43,538 bases of DNA, taken from Bacteroidaceae bacterium (GTDB lineage Bacteria; Bacteroidota; Bacteroidia; Bacteroidales; Bacteroidaceae). The stretch spans positions 1-43,538 of the forward strand of contig JAFZWQ010000029.1 in assembly GCA_017617235.1 (NCBI GenBank), given 5' to 3'. The notes under the pieces were generated by a model. The model had not been told where the DNA came from. It did no database searches and was given only the letters and a program-made list of their open reading frames with translations. This document shows positions 1 through 10,581 of the stretch, one piece after another. The number at the start of each line of letters is the position of its first letter. Position 1 is the first letter of the stretch. The translations under genes and the position numbers were made by a program.

Positions 1-35
1 AATTGAAATTTGAACATTGAAAATTGAAAATTGCG
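1..35. repeat. Heptamer tandem repeat, 5 units
   Basis: Five consecutive 7-bp units: AATTGAA, ATTTGAA, CATTGAA, AATTGAA, AATTGCG. It lies downstream of the PD40 lipoprotein gene and belongs to the same TTCAA/TTGAA family as the array at 16199-16254. No gene is visible in 1-119. Confidence 0.8.
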
Positions 36-90
36 AGTAGCAGTGCGAGGCGTCTCATATTGCGTTGTATTTGATGTTGTGTTGTTCATG

Positions 91-116
91 CCCCCTCGGG
101 AGGGGGAAGGGGGAGG
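91..116. repeat. GC-rich dispersed repeat
   Basis: A run of C, a CGG centre and a run of G (imperfect palindrome at 91-106) followed by a purine-rich GGAAGGGGGAGG tail. Related copies lie at 15065-15097, inside the RsmI-like gene, and at 16379-16410, inside mtaB. This copy sits just beyond the stop of the PD40 gene, where its stem could help end transcription. Confidence 0.6.
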
Positions 117-119
117 CCT

Positions 120-1625
120 TTATTGGGCTTTGATGGAATCTTTACGTACGGCAGAGGCGAAATGCTGGGGACGGATGGTGACAGGCCCCTGCATGAATTC
201 GGGGATGTTGTAGGAACGTAACAGTTCGTGGTGATAAAGCGGATTGCACTGCGGCAGTTCGAAAGGTTTCGAGAACTGGCCTTTACCATCGAAGTGGGCG
301 ATGTAGGGACGGGTGAAGTTTCCATCGGTACGACGCGAACTGAAGATGACCCAGCGTCCGTTGGACGACCACGAATGGTAGCTTTCCACATTGTCGCTGT
401 TGAGGGATGCGGCAGGCTGGCATTCGCCCGTCTGGAGGTCGAGCAGGTAGAGGTCGGCATCGCGGTGCCAGATGTGGAACACCCCGTGTCCGCCCATTGT
501 AAAGAGCAGCCAGCGCCCATCCGGCGAGATGCGCGGCAGCGTGGCAGACAGGGAATCGGCAGCTGCATCGAACACCATCTCACGAGGCCCGAAGGAACGC
601 GTTTCCAAAGTGAACGGACGGCGATAAAGGCTGTACTTGACGTCCTTGTAATGCTGAATCATGTCGAATTCCTTCGTGACGTTCTCCGCTGTGTCCTGCT
701 TGACATAGTGTGCAGAGCAGTAATAAAGGTAACGACCATCGGGGCTCCAGAAGGGGAAGCAGTCGAGGTCGTTGGTGTCGCACTCCAGCGGCAGCACCTC
801 GTGACGACGCACATCGTAAAGCATAAGGTCGCTATAGTTGTCCTGCACCTCCACCTTCTGGTTGTCGTGGGTGTGGAACGACTGCCCCGTGTGGTTGGTG
901 CTGTAGGCAATCAGGGGTTCTGTGGGATGCCAGGCGGGATATACGCCAGCAGAAACGGTCTTGCCCGTCTTCATGTCGATGCGCTCGATCTGTCCGTCGT
1001 AGGCGATGATGGTTCCTCCGTGTCCCTGACGCACATGGAACTGCATGCGCTGGGGGTTGTAGGCCTGATAGCTGTGGCAGTTGATGCACTGCCCATCCGT
1101 CTCCTCGCTGTTCGACATGTTGCCGTAGATGACCCGTTCGTCGTAGTTTTCCAGACAACGTTGGTTGATGGTGAGCCCCTCGTAAGTGACATACGAAGGC
1201 GCAATGAGACGGTAGGAGATGTAGGGGTCGATGCTATCGGGGCTGACGTGGATGGCAAAGGGCATACGGCGCGTCCATTTGTCGCCTTGAGCCACGAAGA
1301 CCTCCACCATGATGCGTTCGGACTGCTTCATCTGTGCCCATTGCTTGGACGAGGGACGAACCTGAGGACCAGCATAGAGCCATTCGCCGCCAGCTGTGGT
1401 GATGCGAGTAACGAAATCCGTGCCCTCGTCCTGAATGGCGAATGTGAGCGGAGCGATGTTACAGGGAACGGTAACATCCTGGTATTCAGGGAAGATACGG
1501 GGCAGCTGCTGACTGTCGGCATACGAGGCAGGCACCTTGGGTTTGCTACAAGAGGCCAACGCTATCGCTAAAATGAAAAGTGAAAAGTGAAAAGTGAAAA
1601 ATTGAATGGTATTATGTAACTTCAT
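120..1625 (-). CDS. PD40/TolB-like beta-propeller lipoprotein with a CxxCH motif
   Basis: A 501-residue exported lipoprotein. Residues 1-26 form a signal peptide ending in the lipobox LASC (lipidated C26). The C-terminal half has TolB/PD40-type blade motifs such as FWSPDGRYLYY, PRISPDGRWLLF and SWSSNGRWVIFSS, consistent with a six-bladed propeller in the periplasm or outer membrane. C180-I-N-C183-H184 matches the CxxCH haem c attachment motif, but no other cytochrome domain is recognisable, so haem binding is inferred. The hydrophobic part of the signal peptide is encoded by 7-bp tandem repeats (1570-1604). It follows the DUF6057 gene by 44 bp on the same strand and is probably co-transcribed. 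I recall this pairing from other Bacteroidales. Substrate and partner are unknown. Confidence 0.8.
   Translation of the reverse strand: MKLHNTIQFFTFHFSLFILAIALASCSKPKVPASYADSQQLPRIFPEYQDVTVPCNIAPLTFAIQDEGTDFVTRITTAGGEWLYAGPQVRPSSKQWAQMKQSERIMVEVFVAQGDKWTRRMPFAIHVSPDSIDPYISYRLIAPSYVTYEGLTINQRCLENYDERVIYGNMSNSEETDGQCINCHSYQAYNPQRMQFHVRQGHGGTIIAYDGQIERIDMKTGKTVSAGVYPAWHPTEPLIAYSTNHTGQSFHTHDNQKVEVQDNYSDLMLYDVRRHEVLPLECDTNDLDCFPFWSPDGRYLYYCSAHYVKQDTAENVTKEFDMIQHYKDVKYSLYRRPFTLETRSFGPREMVFDAAADSLSATLPRISPDGRWLLFTMGGHGVFHIWHRDADLYLLDLQTGECQPAASLNSDNVESYHSWSSNGRWVIFSSRRTDGNFTRPYIAHFDGKGQFSKPFELPQCNPLYHHELLRSYNIPEFMQGPVTIRPQHFASAVRKDSIKAQ
1570..1604. repeat. Heptamer repeat inside a signal peptide coding region
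   Basis: Five 7-bp units: AAAATGA, three times AAAGTGA, AAAATTG. On the minus strand they read TTTTCAC repeats and encode the hydrophobic residues FFTFHFSLFI of the PD40 lipoprotein signal peptide. Confidence 0.85.
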
Positions 1626-1635
1626 AGCAGTATTA

Positions 1636-1670
1636 ATTTTTAACTTTTAATTTTTAATTTTTCACTTCTT
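1636..1670. repeat. Heptamer repeat between two genes
   Basis: Five 7-bp units: ATTTTTA, ACTTTTA, ATTTTTA, ATTTTTC, ACTTCTT. They fill the gap between the DUF6057 stop codon and the start of the PD40 lipoprotein gene. Confidence 0.8.
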
Positions 1671-3553
1671 TAGTTGGTCTTTTGGTTGCGACGGAGGAAA
1701 TAGAAGTAATAGAACGTGTCGCCAAACTGAGGCAGGAAGGCAGTCATTTTTTGGGCTTCAGTCATCGAGCCGCATTGGGTATTGAAGTCCATGAAGCGCT
1801 GGTAGTTCTGCTTGATTTGGTCGTCGAATGGCAACTTTGGCAGCACCTGCGCGTTGGTGAGGCTGGGCCACAAGGCACTCTCGCGATTGGGCTCCAGCAT
1901 CGAGTACAGGTAGGCAGCCTCCTGATAGTAGCGAGGCACACGGAAGCCGGGTTCCTGCTGGTGCATGTCAAGATAGAGGCGGAAACGGGGCCAGAAGAGG
2001 TCGATATCCTTCATGATGAGCGAACAGAGCAACGTCATTTCCTGATAGCCAGGGTCGGATCCCATACCACCAGAGAAGGTCTTCAGCAGATACATCTCGA
2101 CCAACGTGTTGTCGCCATCCAGACGGTCAGGGAACTCAGCCATCGGAATGATGGGCTTCATCTCCTCGTCCTCAGCCATCAGTTCTGGGTGACGGACGTA
2201 GGCCTGGTATTTCTCAGCCCACTCCTTGTGGTAGCGGGTTTGTCGGAGCATATCGATGTATTTCTGCGCCACCTCCCAGTCGTGGGTAATGAGGCTGCAT
2301 TTGGTCATGTACTTCAGCACATCCACACTCCAGCCAAACTCGACGCCGTCCTCCATGCACCAACGATAGCAGAAGCCCTCCTTTCCGTAGTGGTAGTACA
2401 GCAGTTTGCCACCCACCTGAGTCATGCGGACGGTCCAGGGTGCGTGTTGCTGTTCAGCACCTTCGGGATAGAGGAACATCTCGTCGCCCGCCCTTCCCAA
2501 ACGGAAGAGGGCCAGGTTCTTCATCATCACCATTGCCCGTGTGGGGGGCATGGGGTCTCCCATCTCCTGACTGAGCATGATGCGCAGCACTTCCTCCCAA
2601 TCCAGTCGCTCGATGGCGTTGTTCATCGCCACTTCCTTGTGGAAATTGGTATCGCGCTCCCAACGTTTCGATACGCCAAAGAAGGCGAGAGCGATGAGAG
2701 CAAGGCTGAGGAACCAAGAGAGGCGCAGTTCCTTATAGGTAGCCGTACTGTTGCGATAGATGAGTCCAGGCAAGGCGCAGAGGGCCATGGAAAGGGCTAA
2801 CGCATAGTAGGGATAGCGATAAACCGGACAATCGACCTTCCCATACTGGAAACAGGGCATGGCGGCCAGATAAGACTGGTCTATCTGCACCTGTCCGTAG
2901 AAGCGCTGCACGAGGATGAGGGGAACGAGCACGACGAGGGCGATGCCCAGCACCACGTTGATGGCCTCCGACTTGTCCATACGCAAGTGGCGAGGCACCA
3001 TCATCAGGGCCAGAGCCAGAATCCACCAGGCTCCCATGAGGGGATATCCGAAGATGCCAACAATGAGGAACCAAACGAGCTTGAGCCAGCGACGGGGCAA
3101 CAGCAAGTGTACGATGGCCAGCAGCGAGGAGAAGAGCACGCCAAGGGTGGGCACCCAGGGATAGCCCTGCAACTTCTGGTAGTAAACCCAGTAACCTGTC
3201 TGCACGAGGCACGCCAGCAGACAAAGGGGGATGAGAAGCGTCATCAGTCGCCACGGGCCACGCAGATGGAACTGGTAGCAAAGAAGGGCCATCGTGGCTC
3301 CCCAGCACAGCAGCATGAGGCTGATGCCAAGCCAGGGATGGAAGAAATACTGCGTCATGTAGGCCGCTGCCCAAGTGAGGGGTCCGCCTGGGTATATGAC
3401 AGAGGTTTTGAAGAAAGTGGCTGTGGGGAGCCACAGCGAATGAGCCTGCATGCGGTAGAGCACGTCACCCTCCGTCCTGAGCACCCACATTCCCATAGCC
3501 GCCAAGGCCAGAACCATGAGGAAGGGAACGAGTATTTTGTGTACGTATTTCAT
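1670..3553 (-). CDS. DUF6057 family polytopic membrane protein
   Basis: A 627-residue protein. The first ~320 residues hold about ten hydrophobic helices (for example LVPFLMVLALAAMGMWVL and LMTLLIPLCLLACLVQTGYW). The rest is soluble and helical, rich in aromatic and acidic residues. This matches DUF6057, a Bacteroidales membrane family of unknown function. The reading frame stays open to 3658, but a TATCTTTG -7 element at 3576-3583 lies inside that extension, so I place the start at the ATG at 3553 (MKYVHKILVPF). The PD40 lipoprotein gene follows on the same strand after 44 bp that consist of heptamer repeats. The pair probably forms one envelope operon. Confidence 0.75.
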   Translation of the reverse strand: MKYVHKILVPFLMVLALAAMGMWVLRTEGDVLYRMQAHSLWLPTATFFKTSVIYPGGPLTWAAAYMTQYFFHPWLGISLMLLCWGATMALLCYQFHLRGPWRLMTLLIPLCLLACLVQTGYWVYYQKLQGYPWVPTLGVLFSSLLAIVHLLLPRRWLKLVWFLIVGIFGYPLMGAWWILALALMMVPRHLRMDKSEAINVVLGIALVVLVPLILVQRFYGQVQIDQSYLAAMPCFQYGKVDCPVYRYPYYALALSMALCALPGLIYRNSTATYKELRLSWFLSLALIALAFFGVSKRWERDTNFHKEVAMNNAIERLDWEEVLRIMLSQEMGDPMPPTRAMVMMKNLALFRLGRAGDEMFLYPEGAEQQHAPWTVRMTQVGGKLLYYHYGKEGFCYRWCMEDGVEFGWSVDVLKYMTKCSLITHDWEVAQKYIDMLRQTRYHKEWAEKYQAYVRHPELMAEDEEMKPIIPMAEFPDRLDGDNTLVEMYLLKTFSGGMGSDPGYQEMTLLCSLIMKDIDLFWPRFRLYLDMHQQEPGFRVPRYYQEAAYLYSMLEPNRESALWPSLTNAQVLPKLPFDDQIKQNYQRFMDFNTQCGSMTEAQKMTAFLPQFGDTFYYFYFLRRNQKTN

Positions 3554-3575
3554 TGTTTTTCCGTTATAGTCACGC

Positions 3576-3583
3576 CAAAGATA
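3576..3583 (-). promoter_or_regulatory. -7 element upstream of DUF6057 gene
   Basis: TATCTTTG on the minus strand fits TAnnTTTG and lies 22 nt upstream of the chosen ATG. No clear TTTG -33 element is visible 19-21 bp away, so the call is moderate. Confidence 0.5.
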
Positions 3584-3626
3584 CAAAATAATATTGATAT
3601 GCGCACGATATCGTGTAGATAATTCG

Positions 3627-3800
3627 CTTGCCAAACGTTGCTCGAGGACTTGCGACACGTTGCTCGGGCGACAACGACCTGTTGCCTACTCGATAAGACG
3701 CGCGTCTTTTCGTTGTAAGACGCGCGTCTTACAGCTGAAAGATGTGCGTCTTGTTGCATAAAGACGTGCGTCTTACATCACATGCGACACGTTGCTCCTG
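3627..3800. repeat. Phased 22-bp degenerate tandem repeat array
   Basis: This is the main content of the 369-bp gene-free stretch 3554-3922. Four 14-bp palindromes start at 3695, 3717, 3739 and 3761, exactly 22 bp apart: AAGACGCGCGTCTT twice, then AAGATGTGCGTCTT and AAGACGTGCGTCTT. They are flanked by TGCGACACGTTGCTC at 3651 and 3783 (132 bp apart, six times 22). CGTTGCTC recurs at 3636, 3658 and 3790, with a diverged TGTTGC at 3680, all on the same 22-bp grid. The array ends about 50 bp before the lacZ -33 element. Confidence 0.85.
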
Positions 3801-3850
3801 TCGAAACAATGCATTGTAAGTGCTCTCGCAACACTTTATTCCGCCAAAGG

Positions 3851-3882
3851 TTTGCAAACGTGGAGGGAAATGATTATCTTTG
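3851..3882 (+). promoter_or_regulatory. Bacteroidota promoter of the beta-galactosidase gene
   Basis: TTTG at 3851-3854, a 20-bp spacer, then TATCTTTG at 3875-3882. This is a full match to the TTTG/TAnnTTTG consensus. The ATG follows 40 nt later. Confidence 0.8.
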
Positions 3883-3889
3883 TCCGTGA

Positions 3890-7060
<3,171 letters not shown>

Positions 7061-7077
7061 TCCCCTATCAACATAAC

Positions 7078-7109
7078 AAGAGAGCGTCCCCAACCGAGGA
7101 CGCTCTCTT
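7078..7109. terminator. Bidirectional hairpin terminator
   Basis: A 12-bp perfect stem (AAGAGAGCGTCC at 7078-7089 with its complement at 7098-7109) and an 8-nt loop. It lies between the convergent beta-galactosidase and murF-alr genes and is flanked by A/T-rich sequence, so it may serve both. Confidence 0.85.
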
Positions 7110-7127
7110 ACTTTATTCCGCTATACC

Positions 7128-9503
7128 TTATTTCTTAAAGTAAACACGTTTCACGCGATTCGAAACAGAGGTAAGAATCTCGTAAGGAATGGTTTCTACC
7201 ACCTCTGCCAACGTGGTGGGCGAAAGGCCTGGACCAAAGATAACGGCAGTATCGCCTTCGCGACAAGGAATGTCAGTAACGTCTATCATGCAGACATCCA
7301 TACAGATATTGCCCACATAGGGAGCACGTTGCCCGTTGACGAGACAGTAGGCGTGTCCGTTGCCCAAATGGCGATCCAGACCATCGGCATATCCAATAGG
7401 CAGTACGGCAATACGACTGTCGCGCGTAAGATGTCCCCTGCGGCTGTAACCCACGGTTTCCTCCTTGGGCACATCATGTATCTGCAGGATGGTGGTCTTC
7501 AAGGTGGACACATTATTAATGATGGCATTGTTTCGAGAATTTATGCCGTAGAGACCAAGTCCCAGACGAACCATATCCATCTGGCGCTCTGGGAAATGCT
7601 CGATGCCTGCCGAGTTGCAGATATGGCGCAGGATATGGTGTTTCGGATAAGCCTCCTGCAAGGTTTCGGCACCTTTTTGGAACAAGTCATACTGATGGGC
7701 TGAGAACTGGTCGAATCCATCGCTGTCGCTACCCACGAAATGGGAGAATACGCTACGCGGCAACACAGCGGACTGACTTTGCAGCCGCTCTACCAATCGA
7801 GGCATATCGGCAACGGGGTCGAAGCCCAAACGATGCATTCCCGTATCGAGTTTGATGTGAACAGGGAAGCCCTTGATACCCTCGCGCTCAGCAGCATGAA
7901 TGAGGGCTTCGAGCAAGCGGAAGGAGTAAACCTCGGGCTCGAGGTTGTAGTGGAACAACGTTCGGAACGAGGTCATTTCGGGATTCATAATCATGATACC
8001 CGTAGAGATACCTGCCTGACGCAGTTCCACACCTTCGTCGGCTACGGCAACAGCCAGATAGTCGACACCATGGTCCTGCAATAGGCGACCCACCTCGACG
8101 CTACCAGCTCCATAGGCATCGGCCTTCACCATACAGACAATGCGGGTGTCGGGACGCAACATAGAACGGTAGTAGTTAAGGTTTGCCACGATAGCATTGA
8201 GATCTACCTCGAGTATGGTCTCATGAACACGTTCCTCAAGTCGGGATACCAAGTCCTCGAAGTGGAAAGAACGGGCTCCTTTGATAAGCAGCACCTGATC
8301 GTGAAGGTCGGCAAAGACTTGACTAGACATCAAATCTGCCGTATCAGGATAGAAGTAACAAGTAGCACCTGAATTCTTGATGAGGGAGATAGCCTGAGAA
8401 CATATACCCGCACCCACACCAATGAATGTATTAACGCCAAACTGGCGCAGCTGATCGGCAATCTGACGACACAGCGCATCATCGGTCTGACCCGTCTGCT
8501 CCATATCGCTAAGGATAAGGGCCCGACTGCGACCTTCCTCGTTCGGACGACGCGCCATGAAGTCGAGGGCAATGCGCAAGGAATCAGGGTCGTTATTATA
8601 GGAATCGTTGATAAGGGTACAACCGTTGCGACCCGCCATCACTTCCAAACGCATGGGTACAGGTTCCAGTTCCACAATACGCTGGGAAATGACATCCTCG
8701 GATATGCCCAAATAGCGGCATGCAGCAGCACAAAGCTGTTTATCGAGATCCCAAGGAGAAGTGTCATCGGGAAGACTCACAGGAATAAGTTCACCACGGA
8801 AATCGATTTCGCGGATGCAGATGTCCACTACCCTATTCCCAGCAGGATAGACCAAAGCCTCTGAGTCGCGGAAAAGAGTCAGTTTCTCCATACATTTCTG
8901 TTTGTAGGAACTGAAGTTTTCCTGGTGCGCATCACCCAAACCCGTAAACAAGCCAATCGTGGGACGAATGATGGCAGCCAGCGAGGACATTTCACCCGGT
9001 TGGGAGATGGCTGCCTCGAAGATGCCTATCTGGGTTTTGTCGTTGAGATTCCACACACTCAGGGGCACACCAATCTGACTGTTGTAGCTGCGTGGCGAAC
9101 GGGTGACAATGTATTCAGGAGAAAGCATCTGCGAGAGCCACTCCTTCACCATCGTCTTACCGTTGGAACCTGTAATACCCACAATGGGAATATGGAAATG
9201 ACTGCGATGTGTGGCAGCCACCAGTTGCAGGGCCTTCAGCGTATCGGGCACCATCAGGAATATTGCTTCGGAGAAGTCTCCATCAGGTTCCTGCGATACT
9301 ACAAAGGAACGTACCCCACGCTGATAAAGTTGAGGAATATAACGATGTCCGTCGCCCTTGTCCGTGCTGAGGGCGAAGAAAAGGGAATCCTCGGGTGAGG
9401 ACAGAGAGCGACTGTCGGTGAGCAGCCAATTGACGGGATGCTCGCCTTTGCCCACACATTGTGCGCCAAGCAATTTGGCTATGTTTTTAGTGGAATATTG
9501 CAT
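7128..9503 (-). CDS. murF-alr: Fused MurF ligase / alanine racemase
   Basis: A 791-residue two-enzyme fusion for peptidoglycan precursor synthesis in the cytoplasm. Residues 1 to ~430 are MurF, which adds D-Ala-D-Ala to the UDP-MurNAc-tripeptide: the ATP-binding loop GITGSNGKT lies near residue 112 and NDSYNNDPDS matches the Mur ligase centre. Residues ~431-791 are a PLP alanine racemase: VDLNAIVANLNYY opens the barrel, K460 in MVKADAYGAG binds PLP, and GYSRRG and PIGYADG lie in the C-terminal part. The fusion couples D-Ala supply to its use and is a known Bacteroidota arrangement. The gene follows the GSCFA gene by 8 bp and shares its promoter at 10489-10520. The ATG at 9503 gives the usual MurF N-terminus. 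Confidence 0.94.
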   Translation of the reverse strand: MQYSTKNIAKLLGAQCVGKGEHPVNWLLTDSRSLSSPEDSLFFALSTDKGDGHRYIPQLYQRGVRSFVVSQEPDGDFSEAIFLMVPDTLKALQLVAATHRSHFHIPIVGITGSNGKTMVKEWLSQMLSPEYIVTRSPRSYNSQIGVPLSVWNLNDKTQIGIFEAAISQPGEMSSLAAIIRPTIGLFTGLGDAHQENFSSYKQKCMEKLTLFRDSEALVYPAGNRVVDICIREIDFRGELIPVSLPDDTSPWDLDKQLCAAACRYLGISEDVISQRIVELEPVPMRLEVMAGRNGCTLINDSYNNDPDSLRIALDFMARRPNEEGRSRALILSDMEQTGQTDDALCRQIADQLRQFGVNTFIGVGAGICSQAISLIKNSGATCYFYPDTADLMSSQVFADLHDQVLLIKGARSFHFEDLVSRLEERVHETILEVDLNAIVANLNYYRSMLRPDTRIVCMVKADAYGAGSVEVGRLLQDHGVDYLAVAVADEGVELRQAGISTGIMIMNPEMTSFRTLFHYNLEPEVYSFRLLEALIHAAEREGIKGFPVHIKLDTGMHRLGFDPVADMPRLVERLQSQSAVLPRSVFSHFVGSDSDGFDQFSAHQYDLFQKGAETLQEAYPKHHILRHICNSAGIEHFPERQMDMVRLGLGLYGINSRNNAIINNVSTLKTTILQIHDVPKEETVGYSRRGHLTRDSRIAVLPIGYADGLDRHLGNGHAYCLVNGQRAPYVGNICMDVCMIDVTDIPCREGDTAVIFGPGLSPTTLAEVVETIPYEILTSVSNRVKRVYFKK

Positions 9504-9511
9504 AATGGAAA

Positions 9512-10468
9512 TTATATCGGTAAAAAAGGATAATCTTTTCGCAGAGCTGCCAACTGGACTTCCGTCCGCTGACGAAACACCTCATAGGCAGGGTCTGAAG
9601 CATTGAGCGGACGGTGTTCGAGCGCCTGATGAATGGGTTTCCATCGTTCCAGATAATCGAGTACAGACTGGTCCATCCACGATTCCGCAAGCCGTTGCCA
9701 AATATATTGAACGGCCTGAGACGAAGGATGCAGCATATCTTCGGCATAGAAACGATAGTCGCGCAACTCGTCGAGCACAATCTCATAGGCAGGGAAGTAA
9801 GTCACCTTATCAGGATGACGATGGCAAAGTTCGTCCACAGCCAACAAGAGGCGAGCCTTACTCAACTGACTTTCGTGGAACCCGTATTTGGCATAACGAT
9901 AAGGACTGACGGTGAAAACAACCTTCAGATGAGGATTCTTACTCATCCAGGAAACAAGTGCATGGTCCATAGCCGTCACCATCTCCCCCACTTCCATTTC
10001 AGCCTCCTCGAAATCGGCAGCTGGGAAACGGTGACAATTGGCCACTACCTCACCTTTATAGGAATAGTAATGTGTGGTGCCCAACGTAAGGAAGAGATAA
10101 TCGGCGGAAAGCAAAGCATCGTGCAGGCTCTTTAGTGCCACACATGTAGCCTGTTCGCAATCGGCAAACGAGGGACGCGATAATGAGGAGTCGCCTAACC
10201 AGGTATGCCACATTCCTTCGCGATTGGCAAAATCACGCTCGGATTCTGTTGCATGGATTTCCAACAGTCGAACGATGCTCATGGGATTGTAAACCACCCC
10301 CAGAGGATTCACTATTGTCTGCAAACAGTTCTCAAGGAAACGTGCCCCAATATGCTCGGCAAAACATGAACCCAGGAACACGAACCTGTCCTCGACACCC
10401 ATTCTACAAAGGGGTGCAGCAATTTTTACAGGTGTGCGAAACAACTGTTCCGTGGTTCTCTGAGTCAT
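9512..10468 (-). CDS. GSCFA domain protein
   Basis: A 318-residue protein named for the motif GSCFA, seen at residues 33-37 in FLGSCFAEHIG. Other family blocks are NPLGVVYNPMSI, LFLTLGTTHYY, VFTVSPYRY and DMLHPSSQAVQYIW. The GSCFA fold is SGNH-hydrolase-like; the GSC serine and the late D-x-x-H (DMLHP) would fit a serine esterase-type centre, but no substrate is known. The start is the ATG at 10468, because a promoter at 10489-10520 excludes the longer frame. It is the first gene of an operon with murF-alr, so a role linked to the cell wall is inferred only from context. Confidence 0.85.
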   Translation of the reverse strand: MTQRTTEQLFRTPVKIAAPLCRMGVEDRFVFLGSCFAEHIGARFLENCLQTIVNPLGVVYNPMSIVRLLEIHATESERDFANREGMWHTWLGDSSLSRPSFADCEQATCVALKSLHDALLSADYLFLTLGTTHYYSYKGEVVANCHRFPAADFEEAEMEVGEMVTAMDHALVSWMSKNPHLKVVFTVSPYRYAKYGFHESQLSKARLLLAVDELCHRHPDKVTYFPAYEIVLDELRDYRFYAEDMLHPSSQAVQYIWQRLAESWMDQSVLDYLERWKPIHQALEHRPLNASDPAYEVFRQRTEVQLAALRKDYPFLPI

Positions 10469-10488
10469 TTTTCTTTCAAATATGCCTG

Positions 10489-10520
10489 CAAAGTTAATAA
10501 ATAAAGGACGAAAGGGCAAA
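10489..10520 (-). promoter_or_regulatory. Promoter of GSCFA-murF-alr
   Basis: On the minus strand: TTTG (complement of 10517-10520), a 20-bp spacer, then TAACTTTG (complement of 10489-10496). It is divergent from the dxs promoter; the two -33 boxes are 24 bp apart. Confidence 0.8.
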
Positions 10521-10544
10521 TTAATGCATAGAACTTTCATAAAA

Positions 10545-10576
10545 TTTGGTATTTCGCTCGGCTTTCACTATCTTTG
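10545..10576 (+). promoter_or_regulatory. dxs promoter, directly abutting the start codon
   Basis: TTTG at 10545-10548, a 20-bp spacer, TATCTTTG at 10569-10576. The GTG start codon is at 10582, only 5 nt after the -7 element, so transcription should begin at or next to the start codon. Confidence 0.8.
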
Positions 10577-10581
10577 TCCCC

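Noticed and set aside
228-1571. Long open frame (447 codons) on the plus strand
   Set aside because: It is antisense to the PD40 lipoprotein, which has clear family motifs and a signal peptide. GC-rich codon use opens the opposite strand; the translation looks like no known protein.
3627-3800. Possible CRISPR array
   Set aside because: The unit period is 22 bp with only 8 bp between palindromes, the units are degenerate, and no cas genes are in the window.
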